64,000 nt of DNA, from contig NZ_BJOG01000002.1 in NCBI RefSeq assembly GCF_006540085.1, forward strand, positions 1 through 64,000, read 5' to 3'. Both the position numbers and the translations under genes were made by a program. Every line of letters starts with the position of its first letter. Within the stretch, counting starts at the first letter, position 1. The notes under the pieces are model-generated. The model was given only the letters and a program-made list of their open reading frames with translations. It did no database searches and was not told the origin of the DNA. Shown here one piece after another: positions 1-8,933 of this stretch. Source of the DNA: Microbacterium oxydans (GTDB lineage Bacteria; Actinomycetota; Actinomycetes; Actinomycetales; Microbacteriaceae).

Positions 1-119
1 AACGCGCATCCGAGGGTGGGTCTCGATACGGAACGTGGGTCTCGGCGGAGACGAGGGGGTGAGGAGGGAGAGGGAGGGGGACGGGGGAGGGGGGATTTGG
101 GGGGAGAGGCGGGGGTGGG
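1..119. other. G-rich tract with no gene
   Basis: No coding sequence is supported here. From about 47 to 120 the plus strand is almost all purine with many runs of three to seven G, a composition that can form G-quadruplexes. It sits directly upstream of the probable rplJ promoter. The gene to the left lies outside the window. Confidence 0.6.
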
Positions 120-126
120 GTAGAGT
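97..126 (+). promoter_or_regulatory. Probable promoter of rplJ-rplL
   Basis: A TTGGGG box at 97-102 and a TAGAGT box at 121-126 are 18 bases apart. This would place the transcript start near 133 and give a leader of nearly 190 bases before rplJ, which suits a gene pair with a regulatory leader. The -35 match lies in a G-rich tract and is weak. Confidence 0.4.
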
Positions 127-155
127 TGTCGGGAACCGAAGACCGCTGGTCATCG

Positions 156-260
156 TGTGCGCGTGAGTGCACAGGATCGAAGCTCTGCATCGCAGGGGCC
201 CGCGCAGGACACGAACTTTCCAAAGCTCCGTGCGCTTGCGCCGGAGCTTTTCTCTTTGCA
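156..260 (+). promoter_or_regulatory. rplJ leader with attenuator hairpin
   Basis: Arms at 222-230 (AAAGCTCCG) and 242-250 (CGGAGCTTT) form a perfect 9-bp stem with GCGC pairs inside the loop, followed by a T-rich stretch, so this is an intrinsic terminator about 70 bases before rplJ. A smaller hairpin lies at about 156-173. L10 leaders are the usual site where the L10-L12 complex represses its own synthesis. The hairpin is seen; that it works as a regulated attenuator is inferred. Confidence 0.6.
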
Positions 261-319
261 GGTGGTCCAGGTCGGCGCCTCACCACCGTGCGGCGCCTCG
301 TACACACCAAGGAGTGACC

Positions 320-808
320 ATGGCGCAGAAGGATGCATCGGTCGCCGAGCTCACGAAGTCATTCGAGAACTCGACTGCCGTTCTGCTGACCGAGTACCGC
401 GGTCTGACGGTTGCCCAGCTCAAGGAGCTGCGCAACAGCATCCGTCAGGACGCTGAGTACGCCGTGGTGAAGAACACGCTGACCAAGATCGCCGCCAACA
501 AGGCTGGCATCTCCGCGCTGGACGACGACCTCAAGGGTCCGTCGGCCGTCGCGTTCGTGCACGGTGACTTCGTCGCCACCGCCAAGGCTCTGCGTGACTT
601 CGCCAAGGCCAACCCGCTTCTCGTGATCAAGTCCGGCATCTTCGAGGGCAACGCCCTCACCGCGGACGAGGTCAACAAGTACGCCGCGCTGGAGAGCCGT
701 GAGGTTCTGCTGGCGAAGGCTGCGGGCATGATGAAGGCGACGATGGGCAAGGCTGCGGCCACCATCGATGCTCTTCGCGAAAAGCTGGAGACCGCAGAGG
801 CCGCGTAA
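320..808 (+). CDS. rplJ: 50S ribosomal protein L10
   Basis: Ribosomal stalk base protein that anchors L7/L12 dimers to 23S rRNA. The 162-residue product starts [15 protein letters not shown] and has the expected L10 pattern, including [15 protein letters not shown] near the N-terminus and an alanine- and lysine-rich C-terminal helix that binds L7/L12. The ATG at 320 follows AAGGAGTGACC; the frame is open further upstream, but that stretch is the regulatory leader. It lies 48 bases before rplL and is surely cotranscribed with it. Length is normal for the family. Confidence 0.97.
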   Translation: MAQKDASVAELTKSFENSTAVLLTEYRGLTVAQLKELRNSIRQDAEYAVVKNTLTKIAANKAGISALDDDLKGPSAVAFVHGDFVATAKALRDFAKANPLLVIKSGIFEGNALTADEVNKYAALESREVLLAKAAGMMKATMGKAAATIDALREKLETAEAA

Positions 809-856
809 GCGACCGGCGATCTCGTCTACAAACCCCATCTATCTAGGAGATACATC

Positions 857-1240
857 ATGGCGAAGCTTTCCACCGAGGAACTGCTCGAGCAGTTCGCCGG
901 CCTGACCCTCATCGAGCTCAACGAGTTCGTGAAGGCGTTCGAGGAGAAGTTCGAGGTCACCGCTGCTGCTCCCGTCGCCGTCGCCGGTGCTGCGGGTGGC
1001 GCAGGCGCTGCTGAGGCTGAGGAAGAGAAGGACTCCTTCGACGTCATCCTCGAGGCCGCTGGCGACAAGAAGATCCAGGTCATCAAGACCGTCCGCGAGC
1101 TCACCTCGCTGGGTCTCGGCGAGGCCAAGGCTGTCGTCGACGGTGCCCCGAAGGCCGTCCTTGAGGGCGCCAACAAGGAGACCGCCGACAAGGCCAAGGC
1201 TGCTCTCGAAGAGGCAGGCGCAACGGTTACCCTCAAGTAA
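857..1240 (+). CDS. rplL: 50S ribosomal protein L7/L12
   Basis: Acidic stalk protein of 127 residues that recruits translation factors. The N-terminal dimerisation domain ([18 protein letters not shown]) is followed by an alanine- and glycine-rich hinge at about residues 37-55. The C-terminal factor-binding domain carries the signature [26 protein letters not shown] precedes the ATG. Second gene of the rplJ-rplL unit, closed by a strong terminator about 25 bases downstream. Confidence 0.98.
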   Translation: MAKLSTEELLEQFAGLTLIELNEFVKAFEEKFEVTAAAPVAVAGAAGGAGAAEAEEEKDSFDVILEAAGDKKIQVIKTVRELTSLGLGEAKAVVDGAPKAVLEGANKETADKAKAALEEAGATVTLK

Positions 1241-1264
1241 TCGCGACGCTCACGCGTTTCTGAT

Positions 1265-1294
1265 CGAAGGCCCCGGGTTCGCCCGGGGCCTTCG
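1265..1294 (+). terminator. Intrinsic terminator after rplL
   Basis: A perfect 13-bp stem (1265-1277 with 1282-1294) closes on a TTCG tetraloop. It lacks a long T tail, as is common in actinobacteria. Confidence 0.85.
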
Positions 1295-1404
1295 TGCGTG
1301 CCCGGGGCGTTCCCGATGTTCCAGGCGTCCCAGACTGCTCGCGCCGACGGCACCGAGGGCTGCCGGCAACGGCACCGCCGCCGGCATCCCGGAATGTTGC
1401 GAGC

Positions 1405-2409
1405 TCAGCGCGGGGGAGCAGTAGAGCTGCGAACCACGAGGGCGGATGCGGCGTCGACGCGCTCGAGCGGAGCGTCCGGGTCCTCCATCTGCTGCGTCAG
1501 CAGGCGCACGGCCTCATGGCCCTGGTCGCGCGGCGACTGGCCGATCGTGGTCAGCGCGAACATGTCCGCGTGTTCGTGATCGTCGACTCCGACGACGCTG
1601 AGCTCCGTCGGAACGGCGATCCCCAGACGTCTGGCCGCGATGATCGCGCCGATCGCGGCCTCGTCGCACACTCCGACGATCGCGGTCGGGCGTCGGCGTC
1701 TGTCGCCGAGCAGTCCGGCCGCAGCCGTATAGCCGCCGGGCATGGTCGGGGCCGCGCCGGCGATGCGGGCGTGCGCCGAGAGACCAGCGGCCCGCAGGGC
1801 GCCACGATAGCCGTCGAGTCGCTGTGCATCGCCGAAGCTCAGCTCCGCGGCATCCGTCGATCCGCCGACGAAGGCGATGTCGGTGTGCCCGAGCTCGATG
1901 AGATGCTCGGTGGCGATACGCGCGGCGGCGGTGTCGTCGATGGACACGGCGCTTGACCCCTCGCTGTAGGGCCCCACGCTGACGAGGGGGCGCCCCGCCT
2001 GCTGCAGTCGCTCGAGTTCACGGGCGCTCGGTTGGATGCCGACCGCGATGATGCCGTCGAAGCGGCGCCCGGGGAGGATGCTCTCGAACAGCCGCTCCCT
2101 GGTCTTCGAGCCCTCGGGCACGCCGTACAGCGACAGGTCGTAGTCCAGAGCGAAGAGCGACTCCTGCACTCCGGCGAGCAGTTCGGCGAAGAACCATCGG
2201 TCCACTGGGGGCATGACCACTCCCACGGTGCGGGTGCGCCCCGTCGCCAGGCTTGTCGCGGACGAATGGGCGACGTAGGAGAGTTCGCGCGCAGCGTCCG
2301 CGACGCGCTGCCTGGTCGCTGTCGACACGTACCCACGGCCGCTCAGGGCGCGGCTCGCGGTGGCCTTCGACACGCCAGCACGTGACGCGACGTCCGCGAT
2401 CGTGCTCAT
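1405..2409 (-). CDS. LacI-family transcriptional regulator
   Basis: A 334-residue LacI-type repressor. Residues 1-55 hold the helix-turn-helix and hinge helix (TIADVASRAGVSKATASRAL), and the rest is a periplasmic-binding-protein fold for the sugar effector, with VSIDD and SVVGVDDHEHADMF motifs. It is divergent from the sugar ABC importer at 2696, and three palindromes lie in the shared gap, so it most likely represses that importer and perhaps itself. One palindrome matches the CebR-type box of cellobiose/maltose regulators. The effector is not known from sequence. Confidence 0.92.
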   Translation of the reverse strand: MSTIADVASRAGVSKATASRALSGRGYVSTATRQRVADAARELSYVAHSSATSLATGRTRTVGVVMPPVDRWFFAELLAGVQESLFALDYDLSLYGVPEGSKTRERLFESILPGRRFDGIIAVGIQPSARELERLQQAGRPLVSVGPYSEGSSAVSIDDTAAARIATEHLIELGHTDIAFVGGSTDAAELSFGDAQRLDGYRGALRAAGLSAHARIAGAAPTMPGGYTAAAGLLGDRRRRPTAIVGVCDEAAIGAIIAARRLGIAVPTELSVVGVDDHEHADMFALTTIGQSPRDQGHEAVRLLTQQMEDPDAPLERVDAASALVVRSSTAPPR

Positions 2410-2496
2410 CGGTCCTCCTCGACCTGATCACGCGGCTGCGTGGACCCGGCGCAGGGTGCGCGCCGCGTCACAGCGTAGCCGCCGGCACGCGAAAAA

Positions 2497-2632
2497 GGAA
2501 CCGGTTCCAGGCGTTCGGCGAGGGAGCGCTCCCATGTGTGTGATGCGAGCACCGCGAATGGTTGCGAGCTTGTGACCCTAGCGTGTTGTGCGGTGATGCT
2601 GATCGCCAGTAGGTTGGCCTGGAATCGGTTCC
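2497..2632. promoter_or_regulatory. Palindromic operators between the LacI gene and the importer
   Basis: Three sites are visible: GGAACCGGTTCC at 2497-2508 (perfect), GGGAGCGCTCCC at 2522-2533 (perfect) and GGAATCGGTTCC at 2621-2632 (near-perfect). The second matches the core of the CebR operator of Streptomyces. The first and third share a GGAA-GGTTCC pattern and may be bound by the same or another LacI protein. Position and symmetry support operators; the binding protein is inferred. Confidence 0.65.
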
Positions 2633-2695
2633 CTAACGATGCCCCGGGGTGGCGTCGCACCAGTCGGGAACCTGTACTCGAAGAGGAGAATTCAC

Positions 2696-4012
2696 ATGAC
2701 TCTGTCACAGCGTTCCCGGCGTTACGCGCCGCTCGCCCTGCTGGGGGTCGCGGGCATCGCGCTCGCCGGATGCGGGGCTCCCGGTGGAGCACCGAGCACC
2801 GGCGGAGGAGACGGAGGCGACGCCACCGTCACGATCTACGGCACGATCGTCGACGATGAGGCGAAGCTCCTCCAGGAGTCCTGGAAGGACTGGGCCGACG
2901 AGAACGGCATCACGATCAAGTACGAGGGCAGCCAGGACTTCGAGACGCAGCTCGGCACCCGCGCACAGGGCGGCAACCCGCCGGACATCGCGATCTTCCC
3001 GCAGCCGGGCCTGTTCGCCGACTTCGCCAACCGCGACTACCTGAAGCCCGCTCCGGAAGCGGTCGAGAAGAACGCCAACGAGTACTGGACCGAGGACTGG
3101 GTCAACTACGGCACGGTCGACGGCACCTTCTACGGCGCTCCGCTCATGGCCAACGTCAAGGGGTGGATCTGGTACTCGCCCGCGAAGTTCAAGGAATGGG
3201 GCGTCGAGGTTCCGACCACGCTCGATGAGATGAGCGCCCTCACCGACAAGATCCAGGCTGCGACGGGCACGCCCGCCTGGTGCGCCGGCTTCGAGTCGGG
3301 CACCGCGACCGGATGGCCGGGCACGGACTGGGTCGAGGACTACGTGCTGCGTCAGTCCGGTCCGGAGGTCTACGACCAGTGGGTCACCAACGAGGTCAAG
3401 TTCACCGACCCGCAGATCAAGCAGGCGTTCGACTCGGTCGGCGAGGTCCTGCTGAACCCGGCCAACGTCAACGCCGGCTTCGGTGACGTCCGCTCGATCA
3501 ACTCCACCGCGTTCGGTGACGTCGCTCCCAAGCTCGCCGCCGGCGAGTGCGCGCTGACGCACCAGGCCTCGTTCCTCTCGGGCTTCTTCCCCGACGGCAC
3601 GACGGTCGCGGAGGACGGCGACGTCTGGGCGTTCATGCTCCCGGGTGAGAGCGCCGACGACAAGGCCGTGACCGGTGCCGGTGAGATCGTCGGAGCGTTC
3701 ACCGACTCCGAGGCCACCCAGAAGGTGCTCGAGTACCTCTCGAGCCCTGAGTGGGCGAACAGCCGCGTCAGCCTCGGCGGCGTGACCTCGGCCAACAACG
3801 GGCTCGACCCGGCGAACGCGAAGGATCCGATCCTGCAGGAGACCATCAAGATCCTTCAGGACCCGGACACCACCTTCCGCTTCGACGCGTCCGACCTGAT
3901 GCCGGGTGCCGTCGGCGCCGGCACGTTCTGGAAGGGCATCGTGGCCTGGGTCAACGGCACGCCGACGGACGACGTCCTCACGCAGATCCAGACGGGCTGG
4001 CCCGCCAGCTGA
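2696..4012 (+). CDS. Sugar ABC transporter substrate-binding lipoprotein
   Basis: Extracellular lipid-anchored binding protein of 438 residues. The signal peptide ends in the lipobox LAGC (Cys at about residue 23), followed by a Gly/Ser/Thr-rich linker and a solute-binding fold. The late motif GAVGAGTFWKGIVAWVNG resembles alpha-glucoside binders of the AglE type, though the exact sugar is not certain. The start is ATG 2696, seven bases after GAGGAG; an upstream in-frame ATG at 2639 has no ribosome site and would bury the signal peptide. It is first in the importer operon and is followed by a hairpin that may favour its expression over the permeases. Confidence 0.9.
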   Translation: MTLSQRSRRYAPLALLGVAGIALAGCGAPGGAPSTGGGDGGDATVTIYGTIVDDEAKLLQESWKDWADENGITIKYEGSQDFETQLGTRAQGGNPPDIAIFPQPGLFADFANRDYLKPAPEAVEKNANEYWTEDWVNYGTVDGTFYGAPLMANVKGWIWYSPAKFKEWGVEVPTTLDEMSALTDKIQAATGTPAWCAGFESGTATGWPGTDWVEDYVLRQSGPEVYDQWVTNEVKFTDPQIKQAFDSVGEVLLNPANVNAGFGDVRSINSTAFGDVAPKLAAGECALTHQASFLSGFFPDGTTVAEDGDVWAFMLPGESADDKAVTGAGEIVGAFTDSEATQKVLEYLSSPEWANSRVSLGGVTSANNGLDPANAKDPILQETIKILQDPDTTFRFDASDLMPGAVGAGTFWKGIVAWVNGTPTDDVLTQIQTGWPAS

Positions 4013-4017
4013 TAGAC

Positions 4018-4051
4018 GAGGAGGGCTGCCCTCTGGGAGGCAGCCCTCCTC
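4018..4051 (+). terminator. Partial terminator or mRNA-stabilising hairpin
   Basis: A perfect 13-bp stem (4018-4030 with 4039-4051) has an 8-base loop and is followed by TTCTCTC. It sits between the binding-protein gene and the permeases, a usual place for a structure that allows more binding protein than permease. Confidence 0.75.
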
Positions 4052-4114
4052 TTCTCTCGACGCCGCACGCCGATGCGCGGTCGTCGTTACGCTCCGCGTG
4101 ATGAAGGGGAATCC

Positions 4115-5254
4115 GTGAACGCGACTATTTTCTTCCAGTGGATCGGCTCGCTCCCGCCGATCCTGCAGGCGGTCGCCGTCGTCATCGCTTTCGCGGTGGT
4201 CGTGGCGCTCATCCTGTTCCTCGTGGACATCGCTCCACGCAGGGGAGCGCTCTACACCGGCATCCGGCTGGCGATGTGCCTGCTCATCCCGTTCGCCGTG
4301 ATGTGGTTCTTCAACTCCTACTACTGGGCGATGGGAGTGGCGGTCGCGGTCGGGGCGCTGTTCTTCTGGCTCGACTATCGATCACGCGACGGCGCCGGCT
4401 ATCTGATCCAGCTCGTCGCCTTCATGGCACCAGCCATCCTGCTGCTGCTGGTCGGCCTGATCCTGCCGTCCATCCAGACGATGTACTCGTCGTTCCTGAA
4501 CTCGTCGGGGAAGGACTTCGTCGGGTTCGCCAACTACCTGTGGATCTTCACGCAGTCCGATGGCATCACCTCGGTCGTCAACACGATCATCTGGGTGCTG
4601 CTCGTCCCGACCGTGTCGACCATCGTCGGTCTCGCCTACGCGGTGTTCATCGACCGCACCCGCGGCGAGAAGATCTACAAGGTCCTCGTGTTCATGCCCA
4701 TGGCGATCTCCTTCGTCGGGGCTGGCATCATCTGGCGGTTCATGTACGAGTACCGCGGCCCCCAGTTCGAGCAGATCGGTCTGCTCAACCAGATCATGGT
4801 GTGGTTCGGCGGTGAGCCGCAGCAGTGGCTGCTGAACGAGCCGTGGAACACGCTGTTCCTGATCGTGGTGCTCATCTGGGTGCAGACCGGTTTCGCCATG
4901 GTGCTGCTGTCCGCGTCGATCAAGGGCGTGCCGCAGGAACTGCTCGAAGCGGCGGAGCTCGACGGTGCGAATGCCTGGGAGCGCTTCATCTCGGTGACGA
5001 TCCCCTCCATCCGCCCCGCACTGATCGTGGTGCTGACGACGATCTCGATCGCCTCGCTGAAGGTGTTCGACATCGTCAGGACGATGACCGCCGGCAACTA
5101 CGGCACCTCGGTGCTCGCGAACGAGATGTACACCCAGTTCTCGAAGTTCGAGGCCGGACGCAGTGCCGCGCTCTCCGTGATCCTGTTCATCCTGGTGCTG
5201 CCGATCGTCATCTACAACGCACGCCAGATCAAGAAGCAGCGGGAGATCCGATGA
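4115..5254 (+). CDS. Sugar ABC transporter permease (MalF/AglF type)
   Basis: Inner-membrane permease of 379 residues. It has extra N-terminal membrane segments before the core domain, as in AglF-type proteins. The EAA loop that contacts the ATPase reads EAAELDGANAWERFISVTIPSIRPA. The GTG at 4115 follows AAGGGGA by four bases; the more upstream ATG in this frame lacks a ribosome site. It overlaps the second permease by 4 bases (ATGA). No ATPase gene is nearby, so the importer probably uses a shared MsiK-like ATPase. Confidence 0.88.
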   Translation: MNATIFFQWIGSLPPILQAVAVVIAFAVVVALILFLVDIAPRRGALYTGIRLAMCLLIPFAVMWFFNSYYWAMGVAVAVGALFFWLDYRSRDGAGYLIQLVAFMAPAILLLLVGLILPSIQTMYSSFLNSSGKDFVGFANYLWIFTQSDGITSVVNTIIWVLLVPTVSTIVGLAYAVFIDRTRGEKIYKVLVFMPMAISFVGAGIIWRFMYEYRGPQFEQIGLLNQIMVWFGGEPQQWLLNEPWNTLFLIVVLIWVQTGFAMVLLSASIKGVPQELLEAAELDGANAWERFISVTIPSIRPALIVVLTTISIASLKVFDIVRTMTAGNYGTSVLANEMYTQFSKFEAGRSAALSVILFILVLPIVIYNARQIKKQREIR

Positions 5255-6213
5255 CCGACACCGTGAAGTCCGAAACCGCTGTCAGCACCCGCGCCATCAC
5301 GACCGGAGGCGGCATCGAAGGCTCCGCGGGACGCGCTCGCAAGAAGCTGTCGCGCCCCTGGGCGTCCGTCGCCTCCATCGTGATCGCGGTGCTCTGGACG
5401 ATCCCGACGCTCGGGCTGTTCATCTCCTCGTTCCGGCCGCGCGATCAGATCCAGTCGAGCGGATGGTGGACGTTCTTCGCCGATCCGCAGGTGACGATCG
5501 AGAACTATGTCGACGTGCTGCAGTCCGGCACGACGCAGCTCACGATCCTCGAGTCGTTCGTCAACTCGATCGCGATCACGATCCCGGCCACGCTCGTACC
5601 GCTGATGATCGCCTCGATGGCGGCCTACGCCTTCGCGTGGATCGACTTCAAGGGCCGCAACGCGCTGTTCATCTTCGTGTTCGCCCTGCAGATCGTGCCG
5701 ATCCAGATGGCCCTGGTGCCGCTGCTGAGTTCGTTCTCGCGAGGGATCAATCTCTTCGGCCTCCAGGTGACGCAGCCGCTCGGCGCGTCGGACGGCTACG
5801 CGCAGGTGTGGATCGCGCACACCATGTTCGCGCTGCCGCTGGCGATCTACCTGCTGCACAACTTCATGTCGGAGATCCCGGGGGAGATCATCGAGGCGGC
5901 CCGCGTCGACGGTGCGTCCCGCGGCCAGATCTTCTTCCGCGTGGTGCTGCCGCTGACGATGCCGGCGATCGCATCCGTCGCGATCTTCCAGTTCCTGTGG
6001 GTCTGGAACGACCTGCTCGTCGGACTGGTGTTCGCCGATGGAGCTGCCGCGCCGATCACGAAGCTGCTGGCCGAGATCACCGGAACCAGAGGAAACGACT
6101 GGTATCTGCTCACGGCGGGCGCCTTCGTGTCGATCATCGTGCCGCTGATCGTGTTCTTCGCTCTGCAGCGCTACTTCGTCCGCGGCCTGCTGGCCGGATC
6201 GACGAAGGGCTGA
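5251..6213 (+). CDS. Sugar ABC transporter permease (MalG/AglG type)
   Basis: Second inner-membrane permease, 320 residues. A hydrophilic N-terminal tail of about 40 residues precedes six predicted membrane segments. The EAA loop is EAARVDGASRGQIFFRVVLPLTMPA. The ATG at 5251 overlaps the stop of the first permease by four bases, giving translational coupling. Last gene of the importer operon. Confidence 0.9.
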   Translation: MTDTVKSETAVSTRAITTGGGIEGSAGRARKKLSRPWASVASIVIAVLWTIPTLGLFISSFRPRDQIQSSGWWTFFADPQVTIENYVDVLQSGTTQLTILESFVNSIAITIPATLVPLMIASMAAYAFAWIDFKGRNALFIFVFALQIVPIQMALVPLLSSFSRGINLFGLQVTQPLGASDGYAQVWIAHTMFALPLAIYLLHNFMSEIPGEIIEAARVDGASRGQIFFRVVLPLTMPAIASVAIFQFLWVWNDLLVGLVFADGAAAPITKLLAEITGTRGNDWYLLTAGAFVSIIVPLIVFFALQRYFVRGLLAGSTKG

Positions 6214-6246
6214 CCTTCGAGAGACACCGGGGGCCTTTCGAGAGGA

Positions 6247-6291
6247 CGGATGCCGCGGTCGGGTGCAACACAGCCCCGGTCGCGGCATCCG
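6247..6291 (+). terminator. Hairpin at the end of the importer operon
   Basis: An 11-bp perfect outer stem (6247-6257 with 6281-6291) encloses a 23-base loop rich in C and G. There is no T tail. It lies just before the probable promoter of the next gene. Confidence 0.55.
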
Positions 6292-6309
6292 CGCGTCTAC
6301 CCTGAAGTC

Positions 6310-7686
6310 ATGAAGTACGCAGACTCGATCGTCGACCTCGTCGGCGACACGCCCCTCGTGAAGCTGAATCACGTCACCGAGGGTGTGGCGTGCACAGTGC
6401 TCGTGAAGCTGGAGTATCTGAACCCCGGCGGGTCGTCGAAGGATCGCATCGCCGCGCGGATCATCGATGCCGCGGAGGCGTCGGGCGACCTGAAGCCCGG
6501 GGGCACGATCGTCGAAGCGACCAGCGGCAACACCGGAGTGGGGTTGGCGCTCGTCGCTCAGCAGCGCGGCTACAGCTGCGTCTTCGTGCTGCCGGACAAG
6601 GTCGGCGAGGACAAGATCGACGTGTTGCGGGCCTACGGCGCCGAGATCGTCGTGACGCCGACCTCGGTGGCCCCCGACAGTCCCGAGTCGTACTACAGCG
6701 TGAGCGACCGGCTCGCGCGTGAGATCCCCGGTGCCTTCAAGCCCAACCAGTACGAGAACCCGAACGGCCCGCGTAGCCACTACGAGACGACGGGGCCGGA
6801 GATCTGGCGCGACACCGACGGCGAGGTCACGCACTTCGTCGCCGGCGTCGGTACCGGTGGCACGATCACGGGCACGGGTCGCTACCTGCGTGAAGTCTCT
6901 GACGGACGGGTGCGCATCGTCGGAGTCGACCCCGAGGGGAGCGTCTACAGCGGCGGGACCGGTCGTCCGTACTTGGTGGAGGGCGTGGGCGAGGACATCT
7001 GGCCCGGTGCCTACGATCCGACCGTGCCGCACGAGATCGTCGCGGTCGGAGACGCAGAGGCCTTCGCCATGACGCGGCGGCTTGCCCGCGAGGAGGGCAT
7101 CCTCGTCGGCGGATCGAGCGGCATGGCCGTGGTCGGTGCGCTGCGCGTCGCGCGGGATCTGCCCGCGGATGCCGTGATGGTGGTGCTGCTCCCCGACGGC
7201 GGGCGCGGCTACCTGGGCAAGATCTTCAACGACGGATGGATGCGCTCCTACGGCTTCAGCGAGCTGGAGGAGGGAGAGACCGTCGCCGACGTGCTCGCCG
7301 CTCGTCCGTCGCGACAGGGCGCGGGCATCCCCGACCTGGTTCACGCCCATCCCACCGACACCGTGCTCGAGGCCATCGGGATGATGACCGAGTACGACGT
7401 CTCGCAGCTGGTCGTGCTGAGCGCCGAGCCGCCCGTGATGATGGGCGAGGTGGTCGGCACCGTCGACGAGAAGGGGCTGCTCGACCTGCTGTTCCGTGGT
7501 GAGGCGAACGCGACGGACGCCGTGGGGGCGCACGTGGGGGAGAGGCTGCCGCTCGTCGGCATCCACGCTCCCGTCGCTCAGGCCAAGGCAGCGCTCGCCG
7601 ATGCCGACGCGCTGCTGGTGACCGAAGACGGCAAGCCGCACACGGTGCTGACGCGTCAGGATCTGCTCGCCTATCTGTCGCGCTGA
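6310..7686 (+). CDS. cbs: Cystathionine beta-synthase
   Basis: PLP enzyme joining homocysteine and serine (or O-acetylserine) into cystathionine, 458 residues. The PLP lysine is K44 in GGSSKDR, and the phosphate loop SGNTG lies at 72-76. The C-terminal third holds a pair of CBS domains, which sets it apart from plain cysteine synthase. The ATG at 6310 is six bases after a TACCCT box (6298-6303), which suggests a leaderless mRNA. It is followed at 7762 by a cystathionine gamma-synthase/lyase, so the two form a transsulfuration pair. Confidence 0.92.
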   Translation: MKYADSIVDLVGDTPLVKLNHVTEGVACTVLVKLEYLNPGGSSKDRIAARIIDAAEASGDLKPGGTIVEATSGNTGVGLALVAQQRGYSCVFVLPDKVGEDKIDVLRAYGAEIVVTPTSVAPDSPESYYSVSDRLAREIPGAFKPNQYENPNGPRSHYETTGPEIWRDTDGEVTHFVAGVGTGGTITGTGRYLREVSDGRVRIVGVDPEGSVYSGGTGRPYLVEGVGEDIWPGAYDPTVPHEIVAVGDAEAFAMTRRLAREEGILVGGSSGMAVVGALRVARDLPADAVMVVLLPDGGRGYLGKIFNDGWMRSYGFSELEEGETVADVLAARPSRQGAGIPDLVHAHPTDTVLEAIGMMTEYDVSQLVVLSAEPPVMMGEVVGTVDEKGLLDLLFRGEANATDAVGAHVGERLPLVGIHAPVAQAKAALADADALLVTEDGKPHTVLTRQDLLAYLSR

Positions 7687-7720
7687 GGATGTCGGGATAT
7701 CGGCCGACCCGGGGCATAAC

Positions 7721-7754
7721 CGGACGGCCGTCCGTGCGAGCGCGGACGTAGGCT
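7721..7754 (+). promoter_or_regulatory. Palindrome and -10 box upstream of metB
   Basis: A perfect 14-bp palindrome CGGACGGCCGTCCG at 7721-7734 precedes a TAGGCT box at 7749-7754 and the ATG at 7762. It would cover the -35 region, so it could be an operator, or simply the hairpin ending the cbs transcript. Confidence 0.4.
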
Positions 7755-7761
7755 GAGGAGC

Positions 7762-8916
7762 ATGTCCGATCACGCCTTCGCCACCCGAGCCATCCACGCA
7801 GGACAAGCGCCAGACCCCGTCACGGGCGCGATCATCCCGCCGATCTATCAGTCCTCCACGCACGTGCAGGACAGCGTCGGGGGCCTGCGCTCAGGGTACG
7901 AGTACAACCGTGCGGGGAACCCCACACGTTCTTCGCTCGAGACGCAGCTCGCGGCTCTCGAGGGAGGTGCGAGCGCGCTGTCCTTCGCCTCGGGGCTCGC
8001 GGCGGAGGACGCGCTGCTGCGCGGGATCCTGAAGCCGGGAGACCACGTCCTGCTCGGCAACGACGTCTACGGCGGAACGTACCGGCTCCTCACCCGGGTG
8101 CTGGCGCCCTGGGGTATCGAGACGACGACGGTCGAGCTCGCAGACATCGACGCGCTCCGAGCCGCCATCCGCCCCGAGACGAAGATCGTCTGGCTGGAGA
8201 CGCCGAGCAACCCGCTCCTGAAGATCGTCGACATCGCGCAGATCGCCGAGATCGCGCATGCGGCGGGTCTCACGGTCGTCGTCGACAACACCTTCGCCTC
8301 GCCGGCGCTGCAGCAGCCGCTCGCGCTCGGCGCCGACCTGGTGGTGCACTCCACGACCAAGTACCTCGGCGGCCACTCGGACGTGCTCGGCGGTGCGGTC
8401 GTGTTCGCGGACGATCGGTTCTTCGAGCAGGTGAAGTTCCAGCAGTTCGCGGTCGGCGCGGTCTCCGCACCGCTGGATGCCTGGCTGACGACCCGCGGCA
8501 TCAAGACGCTCGCGCTGCGGATGCGCCAGCACTCCGAGAACGCTCAGGCCATCGCCGAGTGGGCGCAGGCCCGCCCGGAGTTCGCCCAGGTGTACTTCCC
8601 CGGTCTCGCCTCTCACCCCGGCCACGACATCGCGGCGAAGCAGATGAGCGCCTTCGGCGGGATGCTGTCGTTCGGTCTCGCGGCCGGCGCCGACGCGGCG
8701 CGCGCCTTCGTCGAGAGCACCTCGGTGTTCCAGCTCGCAGAGTCGCTCGGCGGTGTCGAGTCGCTCATCGGATACCCGCCGGACATGACGCACGCGTCCG
8801 TACGAGGTACCGAGCTCGCCGTCCCGGAGAACATCGTGCGGCTCTCGGTGGGCATCGAAGACGTGGGCGACCTGATCGCCGACCTCGAGCAGGGACTCGA
8901 CCGCATCTCGCGCTGA
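7762..8916 (+). CDS. metB: Cystathionine gamma-synthase/lyase
   Basis: Cys/Met-metabolism PLP enzyme of 384 residues. The PLP lysine is K200 in STTKYLGGHSD, and VVVDNTFASP and SGYEYNRAGNPTR are family signatures. Together with the upstream cystathionine beta-synthase it could act as gamma-lyase (cysteine from methionine) or as gamma-synthase (methionine from O-acylhomoserine); sequence alone does not settle this. A GAGGAG ribosome site precedes ATG 7762. A strong terminator follows. Confidence 0.88.
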   Translation: MSDHAFATRAIHAGQAPDPVTGAIIPPIYQSSTHVQDSVGGLRSGYEYNRAGNPTRSSLETQLAALEGGASALSFASGLAAEDALLRGILKPGDHVLLGNDVYGGTYRLLTRVLAPWGIETTTVELADIDALRAAIRPETKIVWLETPSNPLLKIVDIAQIAEIAHAAGLTVVVDNTFASPALQQPLALGADLVVHSTTKYLGGHSDVLGGAVVFADDRFFEQVKFQQFAVGAVSAPLDAWLTTRGIKTLALRMRQHSENAQAIAEWAQARPEFAQVYFPGLASHPGHDIAAKQMSAFGGMLSFGLAAGADAARAFVESTSVFQLAESLGGVESLIGYPPDMTHASVRGTELAVPENIVRLSVGIEDVGDLIADLEQGLDRISR

Positions 8917-8933
8917 TCGAGGCGCCTTCTGAG

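Noticed and set aside
7721..7734. McbR-type methionine operator before metB
   Set aside because: The palindrome CGGACGGCCGTCCG does not match the TAGAC-N6-GTCTA pattern known for McbR.
5212..7863. Minus-strand open frame of 883 codons
   Set aside because: Antisense to the permease and cystathionine beta-synthase genes, rich in Arg, His and Gly with no domain.
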